From: Ruminococcus sp. UBA4385
Lineage (GTDB): Bacteria > Bacillota_A > Clostridia > Oscillospirales > Ruminococcaceae
Assembly (NCBI GenBank): GCA_002391065.1
Contig: DGRP01000123.1
Span: 1-29,510, forward strand
Length of the DNA stretch: 29,510 nt
Direction of reading: 5' to 3'
Position 1 is the stretch's first letter; every line of letters begins with the position of its first letter. Below the pieces are notes generated by a model. The model was given only the letters and a program-made list of their open reading frames with translations, made no database searches and was not told the DNA's origin. Positions 8,775 through 15,868 of this stretch are shown one piece after another. A program made the translations under genes and the position numbers.

Positions 8775-9478
8775 CAGCCGACAGAGAATACTATGACAGG
8801 CTTTTTGAGGGGCTTTCTCTTGACGATAAAAAGTATGAGCGTCTGAGAGCCTATGAAAAGCTTCTCACAGACTGGAATGAGAAAATCAACCTCACCGCCA
8901 TAACCGAGCCCGATGAGGTCGCATTAAAGCACTTTTATGACAGCGTATATCCTTTTACGCTTGTTGATGTTCCAAATGGGGCTAAGCTTATAGATGTCGG
9001 AACAGGAGCAGGCTTTCCGTCATGTCCTCTTAAAATATTCAGAGATGATATAAAGCTTACCCTTCTCGACAGCCTGAACAAAAGGATAACTTTCCTGGGT
9101 GCGTTGTCCGAGAGTCTTTCTCTCGGTGCAAACTGTATTCACGGCAGAGCCGAAGAGCTTGGACAAAATCCGCAGTACCGAGAGCAGTTCGACATTGCCT
9201 GTGCAAGGGCGGTGGCAAATCTCAGAGAGCTGTGCGAGTATTGCCTGCCCTTTGTTAAGGTTGGCGGAGTGTTTACAGCACTTAAAGGTTCGGCAGGAAG
9301 AGATGAGCTGAAAGATGCTCAGAATGCGATTAAGATTCTCGGGGCAGAGGTCGCACAGGTCAGCGATTATACACTCCCGAACGGCGATGCCCGTACACTT
9401 GTGGTTCTGGCAAAGGTGAAAAATTGCCCACCTAAATACCCCCGTAATAAAGGCCGTATGAAAAAGAAACTGCTGTAA
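8771..9478 (+). CDS. rsmG: RsmG (GidB), 16S rRNA G527 N7-methyltransferase
   Basis: RsmG methylates G527 in the 530 loop of 16S rRNA using S-adenosylmethionine. The 235-residue product carries the SAM-binding loop [12 protein letters not shown], the NKRITFL segment, and [11 protein letters not shown] with [10 protein letters not shown], all typical of the family. It starts with GTG inside the mnmG stop (GTGA overlap), preceded by AAAGGGGAG, so the two genes are translationally coupled. mnmG-rsmG is a common pair in Firmicutes. No separate promoter is visible. Confidence 0.97.
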   Translation: MTADREYYDRLFEGLSLDDKKYERLRAYEKLLTDWNEKINLTAITEPDEVALKHFYDSVYPFTLVDVPNGAKLIDVGTGAGFPSCPLKIFRDDIKLTLLDSLNKRITFLGALSESLSLGANCIHGRAEELGQNPQYREQFDIACARAVANLRELCEYCLPFVKVGGVFTALKGSAGRDELKDAQNAIKILGAEVAQVSDYTLPNGDARTLVVLAKVKNCPPKYPRNKGRMKKKLL

Positions 9479-9492
9479 ATAATACATCACTG

Positions 9493-9730
9493 CCTGCGGG
9501 ACTTATCGGGGGAGACCCTTTTGAAAAAGGGTCCTCCCCCGGACCCCCTCACTAAAACTTCTAATATAATTTTGCCCCTCAGGAGCTTCTTTGAAAGAAC
9601 GTGAGAGTTATCTCATTACTCTTTGCTGTCAAGGCTGCTCCTGAGGGGCAAAATTAAGTTAAAAGTCTTTGGAAAGGGGTTTGGGGAAGAACCTTTCTTC
9701 AGAAAGGTTTTCCCCAACAGGTCACGCAGG
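9493..9730. repeat. 238-bp composite near-palindrome with nested 76-bp repeat
   Basis: The arms 9493-9573 and 9650-9730 are both 81 bp and align as inverted repeats without any gap; I count 59 of 81 matches, with 18 of the 22 differences being transitions. Each arm also folds on itself: a hairpin at 9508-9540 (GGGGGAGACCC with CTCCCCC) and one at 9681-9717 (TTGGGGAA ... TTCCCCAA). The 76-bp repeat sits exactly between the arms. This fills most of the 316-bp gap between rsmG and the dehydratase gene and may double as a terminator for rsmG. Confidence 0.8.
9574..9649. repeat. 76-bp palindromic repeat, copy 2 (inverted relative to copy 1)
   Basis: The 13-bp terminal repeats are identical to copy 1, and the palindrome extends perfectly to 20 bp (9567-9586 with 9637-9656) through an A/T flank. 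The 50-bp core reads as the reverse complement of copy 1 at its ends and differs in the centre, where each copy nevertheless keeps a different internal hairpin. Confidence 0.85.
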
Positions 9731-9753
9731 TAATGCGGTATATTATTTGCGGC

Positions 9754-9792
9754 AAAAACGGAGCGTTTCCGTTAATGGAAACGCTCCGTTTA
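9754..9792 (-). terminator. Terminator of the nucleotide-sugar dehydratase gene
   Basis: A perfect 15-bp stem (9756-9770 with 9777-9791) around a six-base loop; on the minus strand it runs directly into a T tract. It is 3 bp after the gene's stop codon. Confidence 0.9.
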
Positions 9793-9794
9793 AT

Positions 9795-11849
9795 TTATTC
9801 TTCTTCATCTGAGCCAAGAGCCTCATTCATAAGTGCCTTATAGGTGGCTGCACTTACTACATCAACACCCTCCTGATGGTAGGTGCTTACCAATGCAGCT
9901 ACGAGGTCTCTTATGTCCTTGCGGTTTGCGTAGGCAGCCTCCATAAGGTTGTCAAGCTGTGCGAGAAACTCGTCTGTATCAAATGGTATCGGACAGCCGA
10001 TGTGTATCTTCTCGTTTTCGGTCTTTTTAAGACCCTCCTCCGCCATGAGCTTCTCCTCATAAAGCTTCTCTCCGGGGCGCAGTCCTGTGTACTCGACCTT
10101 AATGTCGATATCGGGCTTAAATCCCGAAAGTCTTATCAGGTTTCTTGCAAGAGTGTCGATCTTTACGGGCGAGCCCATATCCAGAACGAAAATTTCTCCG
10201 CCCTTAGCGTATGTTCCGGCCAGAAGTACAAGGCTTACTGCCTCGGGGATTGTCATAAAGTAGCGGATAATGTCGGGGTGGGTGACTGTTACAGGTCCGC
10301 CCTTTTCAATCTGCTTTTTGAATATCGGGATAACGCTTCCGTTTGAGCCGAGCACATTTCCGAAACGCAGTGCTACAAACTCTGTATTAATGCTCTTGAA
10401 GAGCTCCTTGTTCTTGACTACATCAAGCTTTTTGCGCTCATTTCTTATCTCGTGGGTAAACAGCTGAGGTATCTCGTCTGCCTTGCCTGCTTTGATTTTG
10501 GCATCAAAGCTCTGGATTATCATTTCGCAGAGTCTCTTGCTTGCGCCCATGATATTAGTCGGATTTACAGCCTTATCGGTAGAGATAAGAACAAAACGCT
10601 TACAGCCGTGAATCATTGCTGCATAGGCTGTTTTGTATGTACCTATAGCATTGTTCTTGATAGCCTCACATGGGCTGTCCTCCATAAGGGGAACGTGCTT
10701 ATGAGCAGCTGCGTGATAAACAACGTCAGGTCTGTAATAGTCAAACACCTGAAACATCTTTCTTGAATCTCTTACCGAGCCGATAAGTGTAACAAGGTCG
10801 AGCTCGGGGTGCTTTTCTTTGAGTTCAAGCTGTATGCTGTAGGCATTGTTCTCGTATATATCGAAGATGATAAGCCTTTTCGGGTGGTGCTTAGCTACCT
10901 GTCTGCAAAGCTCCGAGCCGATAGAGCCGCCGCCGCCTGTTACAAGAACGGTCTTTCCGTGAATGAAGGAGTACACCTCATTCATATCTACCTTGATAGG
11001 CTCTCTGCCAAGAAGATCCTCGATAGATACGTCTTTAAGGCTTGAAACTGTGACCTCGCCGCCCACAAGCTGATACATACCGGGCAGGTTTTTAAGCTCA
11101 CAGCCTGTTTCCTTGCAGATGTTGAGTATATCTCTTTTGACCTCCGCAGATGCAGAAGGCAGTGCGATATATATTTTCTTTATATCAAACTTCTCAACAT
11201 TCTCAAGTATTGACTCTCTTCCGCCCACGATAGGAGTGCCGTCAATATAGCGGTTCCACTTGTTGGAGTTGTCATCAATAATGCATTTTACCTTGTCATT
11301 AAGCTCCTGAGAACGATTAATGTCACGCAGTATCATACGGCCTGCCGCACCTGCACCTATGAGCATAACGTTCTGAGAAACCTCTCCCGTTGTCTGCTTT
11401 TTGCGAAGAAGCAGAATAAAGCGGTAAATAAATCTTACGCTTATTACCAGACAGAACTGTACTATTCCGCCCACAATATAGTAGGAGACAGGCATATTTC
11501 CGAAAATCAGGCTTATGCCTATTACATGGAGCATCGCTGTCACATAGCAGGCGGCAAAGGTTCTGAGAAGCTCACTGTAGCTTGCAAAGCGCCAGATACT
11601 TCGGTACAGCCTGAAATATGCAAACACAGCCACCGACACAACAATGTAGATAGGAGTAAACTTTGCCCAGTTCAGGAAAAGCTCTCTCGGTATCCGTGAA
11701 TACCGGCAGTCAAACCTGAGCCACAGCGCAAAAAAATACGATGCGGAAATTGCTATGGCATCGTAAAGCATCAGAAGCCAGGCAACAACCACCCAATGCT
11801 CTGGCCGTGCGGATCTATTCTTTTTTGTTTTAACAGCTTCTTCCTTCAT
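9795..11849 (-). CDS. Membrane nucleotide-sugar 4,6-dehydratase (CapD/PglF/FlaA1 type)
   Basis: A 684-residue polysaccharide-biosynthesis protein. Four membrane segments lie in the first ~150 residues (about 19-44, 64-84, 97-117, 121-146). A Rossmann domain with MLIGAGAAGR follows near 160. The catalytic extended-SDR domain starts near 300 with VTGGGGSIGSE and has STDKAVNPTNIMGASKR near 423-438. Family members dehydrate UDP-GlcNAc to a 4-keto-6-deoxy sugar, the first step toward bacillosamine- or QuiNAc-type sugars for capsule or glycoprotein glycans. The exact substrate cannot be read here. No glycosyltransferase or aminotransferase is adjacent, so it is a stand-alone gene with its own promoter and terminator. 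The Shine-Dalgarno is weak, but a stop codon lies two codons upstream, so ATG 11849 is the first start. Confidence 0.93.
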   Translation of the reverse strand: MKEEAVKTKKNRSARPEHWVVVAWLLMLYDAIAISASYFFALWLRFDCRYSRIPRELFLNWAKFTPIYIVVSVAVFAYFRLYRSIWRFASYSELLRTFAACYVTAMLHVIGISLIFGNMPVSYYIVGGIVQFCLVISVRFIYRFILLLRKKQTTGEVSQNVMLIGAGAAGRMILRDINRSQELNDKVKCIIDDNSNKWNRYIDGTPIVGGRESILENVEKFDIKKIYIALPSASAEVKRDILNICKETGCELKNLPGMYQLVGGEVTVSSLKDVSIEDLLGREPIKVDMNEVYSFIHGKTVLVTGGGGSIGSELCRQVAKHHPKRLIIFDIYENNAYSIQLELKEKHPELDLVTLIGSVRDSRKMFQVFDYYRPDVVYHAAAHKHVPLMEDSPCEAIKNNAIGTYKTAYAAMIHGCKRFVLISTDKAVNPTNIMGASKRLCEMIIQSFDAKIKAGKADEIPQLFTHEIRNERKKLDVVKNKELFKSINTEFVALRFGNVLGSNGSVIPIFKKQIEKGGPVTVTHPDIIRYFMTIPEAVSLVLLAGTYAKGGEIFVLDMGSPVKIDTLARNLIRLSGFKPDIDIKVEYTGLRPGEKLYEEKLMAEEGLKKTENEKIHIGCPIPFDTDEFLAQLDNLMEAAYANRKDIRDLVAALVSTYHQEGVDVVSAATYKALMNEALGSDEEE

Positions 11850-11943
11850 AATTTACGGACACTTTTGGTATCCGACCCCCCTTTTTATTTACCTTGGTGC
11901 GTTGTAATGTTGTAACAATGCTGTAACGATATTATCATTTTTA

Positions 11944-11972
11944 ATTATACCAAAAAAATCGGATAATGTCAA
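11944..11972 (-). promoter_or_regulatory. Consensus promoter of the dehydratase gene
   Basis: On the minus strand: TTGACA (11972-11967), a 17-bp spacer and TATAAT (11949-11944) with TGG before it (extended -10). The leader to the ATG is about 88 bases. Confidence 0.85.
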
Positions 11973-12041
11973 TATGCAGGAGTGCTTGTTTGAGCTTGTA
12001 AAATGCAGGAAAAACAGGCGAAATTTCAATTGTTTTTGTAG

Positions 12042-12070
12042 AAAAAAGCAGGAGCTCTCACTCCTGCTTT
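12042..12070 (-). terminator. Terminator of the FIST-GGDEF gene
   Basis: A perfect 10-bp stem (AAAGCAGGAG at 12045-12054 with 12061-12070) and six-base loop, followed on the minus strand by a T run. It lies about 10 bp after the gene's stop. Confidence 0.88.
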
Positions 12071-12079
12071 CATATACTT

Positions 12080-13849
12080 TTATTGCTGAATATTCTTTGA
12101 AGAGCAAACCCTGTTTCTGCCTGAGTTTTTAGCGTCATAAAGAGCATGGTCAACTCTGGAGCACAGGCTGTCTGCGGTTTCATTTTCAAGGGCTTCGGCT
12201 GTGCCTAAGCTGATAGTCTGATGAGGGCAGTCCCCAAAGTCAAGCTCTGAGAAGCGCTTTCTGATCTTCTCGGCAATTTCATCGGCATAGTTCGGAGCGC
12301 AGTTTGAAAGGAGCACCATAAACTCCTCTCCTCCCCAGCGCCCTGCTACAGCATTGCAGCGCACACGTTCAAGCTCATCTTTGAGCATAGCTGTAAGACC
12401 CTTCAGCACATTGTCACCGACCTTATGCCCATAGGTATCATTTACCTTCTTGAAGAAGTCCACATCGAGCATTATAAGGGAAACGCTGCAATCCTCTTCT
12501 TTAAGAGCAAGCTTGATTCTCTTTTGTATCTCACGGCGGTTATATACCTGAGTAAGCTCATCGGTTACTGCCATTATTTCAAGCCTTGAGTTTGCCTCCT
12601 CAAGCTCCTTTGTGGATATTTCAATAAAGTTAGCAAGTCTGTTGATAAGGGAGAACTTTCCTGCTGATTCGTCTGACAGGAAGGAGAAGCTCTCAAGATC
12701 CTTTTCAGTTGCATGACCCTCTCTCATAGCCGCAACTACGAGAGTAACATTATGCTGATTTACAAAGCGGCCTGTTCTCATAAACTCGCCCGAGGTAAAA
12801 AAGCCTGAGGTCGGAGCTACGGAATTAAAGGGCGAGGTCTCATTTGAGATTTCGGAGTCGCCCCAGTAGGTTCTTCTTGCGGCACAGGAGTAAATTCTTA
12901 TACCCTCGGGGCAAAACTTTGCAAGCTTATTTCGTGTAGCCCTTATCTCTTTGAGGATAGTTTCGGGGTCGCCGTAGGCAAGCCTTGCCTTTACGTGTTC
13001 ATTTATATCGGCGGTCATTTCCAGTGAGCCGTCGGGGAGCGCATTTGTAGGCGCTCTGAGAATATTTATCCCGTTATAGTAGTAGAAGAGAGGAAATTCC
13101 AGTGTATTTCTGAAAAAGTACTCATCATTTCCGATCCTCAGATATTTCTGATAGGTGTCGTATGCGGGCTTTCCGTCGATCTCATTGAGTATCGGGCCTT
13201 TGGCTCTGGTCACAAAAAGCTCACGTCCGAGGGGCTTCCAGCCTGTGACATAGGTGGTTGTAATGGAGAGGTCATCACCGCCCAGCAGGACAAAAACCAC
13301 AGAATGACCTGCAATATCGCCTGCGCTTGAGAAAACATAGGTTTCGGTGCTGTTAATATCGCTGTTGAAAGCACCGCCTCCGAAAATCTGAACGCCCTTA
13401 CGCATCTTTGAAAGCTCATCGCAGAAGCCTGTCATAGACATTCCCCTGATAGTTACGAGCATCTCTACTCCCTTTACCCAGGGGCGCTCATCGACCTTTC
13501 TGACAAGATCAGCCGTTACATCCTTGAAGGTGTCGTCCGTCAGCTCATACTGGAGCACCTCGGCCTTGGTGCTGGGGTACTCAAATACAGTTCCCACAAC
13601 AACTATATCAGAGCCCGACTTTATGCCGTTTACGATATTTCCGTTAGTAGATGCGCCTATATAATACGCATTGGGAATAACTGATTTTATCAGAGAGCAG
13701 ACTTCCTTTATCCTGCTGTGATCCATTGTCTCGGCAAAGATCTGAAAGCCCACTCCCGAGGTCATAGTGTTCTTGACCCAGAGAGATATTTTTTCAAGCT
13801 CCTTAGTGAGCTGCTCTGCATTTATAAACTCAAACTGGAACTGCTTCAA
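12080..13849 (-). CDS. FIST sensor domain-GGDEF diguanylate cyclase
   Basis: A 589-residue soluble protein with no signal peptide or membrane segment. Residues ~1-380 resemble the FIST N and C domains (a putative small-ligand sensor), for example the ASTNGNIVNG and FGGGAFNSD segments and the late SCAARRTYWGD part. A GGDEF domain fills ~425-585, with DELTQVYNRREI, the metal-binding DVDFFKKVNDTYGHKVGD, and the active site GRWGGEEF near 506-510. It should make c-di-GMP from two GTP in the cytoplasm. The usual RxxD inhibitory site five residues before GGEEF is not present, so product inhibition of that kind is not expected. The start is TTG (13849-13847), supported by GGAGG at 13863-13859, nine bases away; no ATG is suitably placed. 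Confidence 0.9.
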   Translation of the reverse strand: MKQFQFEFINAEQLTKELEKISLWVKNTMTSGVGFQIFAETMDHSRIKEVCSLIKSVIPNAYYIGASTNGNIVNGIKSGSDIVVVGTVFEYPSTKAEVLQYELTDDTFKDVTADLVRKVDERPWVKGVEMLVTIRGMSMTGFCDELSKMRKGVQIFGGGAFNSDINSTETYVFSSAGDIAGHSVVFVLLGGDDLSITTTYVTGWKPLGRELFVTRAKGPILNEIDGKPAYDTYQKYLRIGNDEYFFRNTLEFPLFYYYNGINILRAPTNALPDGSLEMTADINEHVKARLAYGDPETILKEIRATRNKLAKFCPEGIRIYSCAARRTYWGDSEISNETSPFNSVAPTSGFFTSGEFMRTGRFVNQHNVTLVVAAMREGHATEKDLESFSFLSDESAGKFSLINRLANFIEISTKELEEANSRLEIMAVTDELTQVYNRREIQKRIKLALKEEDCSVSLIMLDVDFFKKVNDTYGHKVGDNVLKGLTAMLKDELERVRCNAVAGRWGGEEFMVLLSNCAPNYADEIAEKIRKRFSELDFGDCPHQTISLGTAEALENETADSLCSRVDHALYDAKNSGRNRVCSSKNIQQ

Positions 13850-13891
13850 ACTGACCGACCTCCGAAATAGTTTTCCGACATTATTTTAGTC

Positions 13892-13975
13892 ATTATACCA
13901 TATAAGCGTAAGCGTTATGGTATAATTGCCCGATATGCAGGGAGCAGAACTTTGTTCTGCGTATCTGCAAGGGCA
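13892..13975 (-). promoter_or_regulatory. Structured leader of the FIST-GGDEF mRNA
   Basis: Two hairpins abut in the ~150-base leader. Read on the minus strand, 13975-13927 forms a three-part stem: TGCCC/GGGCA, GCAG/CTGC and GCAGAAC/GTTCTGC, separated by small internal loops and capped by AAA. It is followed at once by 13926-13892, an 11-bp perfect stem (ATTATACCATA/TATGGTATAAT) with a 13-base loop holding two copies of CGCTTA. No T run follows, so these are not terminators. I do not recognise a known riboswitch class. Confidence 0.55.
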
Positions 13976-14007
13976 TTTAGATAAATTATAATGAATGTTT
14001 TGCATTC

Positions 14008-14036
14008 ATTATACCATATCGGAGAGCTTACGTCAA
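14008..14036 (-). promoter_or_regulatory. Promoter of the FIST-GGDEF gene
   Basis: On the minus strand: TTGACG (14036-14031), a 17-bp spacer and TATAAT (14013-14008) preceded by TGG (extended -10). The -10 lies inside an 11-bp inverted repeat (13987-13997 with 14003-14013) that could be an operator or just a start-site hairpin. The 14-bp string TCATTATACCATAT, which contains this -10, is repeated at 13890-13903. Confidence 0.8.
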
Positions 14037-14045
14037 GATAGAATT

Positions 14046-15530
14046 TTAATCTTTATCCAGATCCTCGCTTCTGAATCTTGTAAACACGGCTTTGCCCTTT
14101 CCGTTTACTGCATAGAGACCTGCCAGCACTCCCGTAAAGTTGCCTGCGACCTCTGTTGAGAGGTACTTCGACTGTGCAGCACCGAGGTGGAAGCACCTGC
14201 CGTTACATTCAGCCTCAAATAGGTAGACGTGTTCATCAGCAGTAACATTCAGGGTGAGCCTTCCGCTGTCGAGCTCGATCACATTGTCAGCCTGACAAAG
14301 ATCTCCCACACGAAGCCTTCTGAAAAGCTCAAAGCCTTTTTCGGTCTGCCTTACAGCAAGGTCATAGTGCTGATCCTCAGTCATATAGAGGGTGATACCG
14401 CCCTCGCAGTCGGTAACATCTATATCCACGCTTATAAACTGCTTCAAAGCACTCTGGCGGATACCTATAAAGGTCGGGGAGAGCTTTCTTTCCTCCAAGC
14501 CGTACTCATTCGGTTTAAGGGTGAAGCTCTCGTCTGTGAGCTCATAGCTTTCGGGATCGGGATTTCTCAGGTGTACCCACTGCAGTCTGTCGGCAAAGGT
14601 GATGTCAGCAGGCTTTTTCTGAACGGTATCGAGCTTATCTGTTTCAAACTTTTCAAGGCACTCACCGTTCACACCCACTCTGAACCAGCCGTCCTCATCA
14701 AACTCCATAGGGCACAGGCAGACCTCTCTGCCTGTAACGTGGTGCATAGTCCACATACCGATCTGCCTGAAAGCGAGGTTTACAAGCCACCAATTTCCGT
14801 TGTTGTCTTCAACTATATCGCAGTGGCCTGCTCCCTGAAGCTGATAGCCGCCCTTGTTGCGGTTTGTAAGTATCGGGTTGTGAGGACAGCTTTCAAACGG
14901 GCCGTAGGGGCTGTCGCCCTTGGCAAGCACGCACATGTGGCCGTACTCGGTGCCGCCCTCGGAGGCTAAAAGGTAGTAAGTGCCGTTTATCTTGTAGAGA
15001 TGAGGGCTTTCAAGGAAGCGTCCGCCGTTTCCGTTCCAGATGCTTCTGCCTGCGGTGAGCTTTTTGCCTGTTTCCAAATCTATCTCGCACTGGACTATAC
15101 CTCCTATGCCCTCATCATCGGAGCCGTTCGACATAAAGTAGGTTTTACCGTCCTCAAAATAGAGTGAGGGGTCTATACCGCCTTGTTCAACATAGAGGGG
15201 TTCAGACCATTCGCCGTAAATATTATCGGTCGAAACGTAGAAATTTCCGCCTGTGGTGGTATTTGTTGTCACCATATAGAAGTGCCCCTCATGGTATCTG
15301 AGGGTAGGTGCATAGATACCCGTGCAGGAGTTTGTGCTCTCAAGCGGGAGCTGGCTTTTTCTTGTGAGGGCGTGGCCTATGAGCTTCCAGTTTACAAGAT
15401 CATCGCTCTCGAAGATCGGCACTCCCGGGAAGAACTGGAACGAGCTTGCGGCAAGGTAATATTTCCCCTCAGCCTTACAGATACTCGGGTCGGGAAAGCA
15501 GCCTTTTATAATGGGGTTTGAGTACTTCAT
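14046..15530 (-). CDS. GH43 family beta-xylosidase / arabinofuranosidase
   Basis: A 494-residue glycoside hydrolase. The five-bladed propeller of GH43 is indicated by FPDPS with catalytic base Asp14, GGIDPSLYF with the pKa-modulating Asp120, and FLESPHLYK with the acid Glu174. The last ~190 residues look like the beta-sandwich domain found after GH43 xylosidases. There is no signal peptide, so it probably acts in the cytoplasm on imported xylo- or arabino-oligosaccharides, releasing xylose or arabinose. Substrate choice cannot be settled from motifs alone. AGGAGG (15543-15538) precedes ATG 15530. It lies downstream of, and in the same direction as, the sugar-binding lipoprotein, 338 bp away. 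No terminator of its own is clear before the next promoter. Confidence 0.93.
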   Translation of the reverse strand: MKYSNPIIKGCFPDPSICKAEGKYYLAASSFQFFPGVPIFESDDLVNWKLIGHALTRKSQLPLESTNSCTGIYAPTLRYHEGHFYMVTTNTTTGGNFYVSTDNIYGEWSEPLYVEQGGIDPSLYFEDGKTYFMSNGSDDEGIGGIVQCEIDLETGKKLTAGRSIWNGNGGRFLESPHLYKINGTYYLLASEGGTEYGHMCVLAKGDSPYGPFESCPHNPILTNRNKGGYQLQGAGHCDIVEDNNGNWWLVNLAFRQIGMWTMHHVTGREVCLCPMEFDEDGWFRVGVNGECLEKFETDKLDTVQKKPADITFADRLQWVHLRNPDPESYELTDESFTLKPNEYGLEERKLSPTFIGIRQSALKQFISVDIDVTDCEGGITLYMTEDQHYDLAVRQTEKGFELFRRLRVGDLCQADNVIELDSGRLTLNVTADEHVYLFEAECNGRCFHLGAAQSKYLSTEVAGNFTGVLAGLYAVNGKGKAVFTRFRSEDLDKD

Positions 15531-15553
15531 AATAAATCCTCCTCAATTTACTC

Positions 15554-15807
15554 TAGGTAATAGGGAAAAGGTAATAGGGAACAGGTAAGGTATCGCCTAC
15601 GGCGATGATTTAAAATGGGGCTTTGCCCCATACCCCTAGGTGATAGGTTATAGAAGAACTATGATCAGACTATCATAAGAACAGCAATTGAAAAAGTCTG
15701 CACTGCCTACGTGCCCGAATGGGCATCGTCAGCGAAGCTGACACCATACCTATTCCCTGTTCCCTATAACCTATTACCTAATTATCTATTCCCTGTTTCC
15801 TATTACT
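15554..15807. repeat. MITE-like element with TAGGTAATAGGGAA-type ends
   Basis: This fills most of the 338-bp gap. The left end is a run of AGGTAATAGGGAA-like words (15554-15588) and the right end (15746-15807) carries their complements (TACCTATTCCCTG, TATTACCTA, TATTCCCTG). Inside are four small hairpins: 15592-15606 (ATCGCC/GGCGAT), 15615-15631 (ATGGGGC/GCCCCAT), 15712-15725 (TGCCC/GGGCA) and 15728-15742 (GTCAGC/GCTGAC). No reading frame is visible. A partial copy lies at 22164-22205. Non-autonomous mobile element is my inference. Confidence 0.7.
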
Positions 15808-15823
15808 AAAAAAGCTTGTTGCC

Positions 15824-15860
15824 TATAAAATCGGCAGAGGCAAGTCGCCTCACCTCTGCT
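15824..15860 (-). terminator. Possible terminator of the solute-binding protein gene
   Basis: On the minus strand, GCAGAGG (15859-15853) pairs with 15840-15834, with further pairing (AGGC/GCCT) inside, followed by a short T-rich run at 15829-15826. It is 9 bp after the stop. Its weak T tract would allow read-through to the GH43 gene. Confidence 0.45.
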
Positions 15861-15868
15861 GAATCAAC

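Noticed and set aside
9876..11045. Several plus-strand frames opposite the dehydratase gene
   Set aside because: The minus-strand protein has complete family motifs through the whole region; the plus-strand translations show no family features.
13892..13975. Rho-independent terminator for the GH43 gene
   Set aside because: The hairpins are not followed by T runs on the minus strand and lie downstream of the FIST-GGDEF promoter, inside its leader.
15554..15807. CRISPR-like array, because of repeated AGGTAATAGGGAA words
   Set aside because: The words are clustered only at the ends, in inverted orientation, without regular spacers or cas genes; a MITE-like element fits better.
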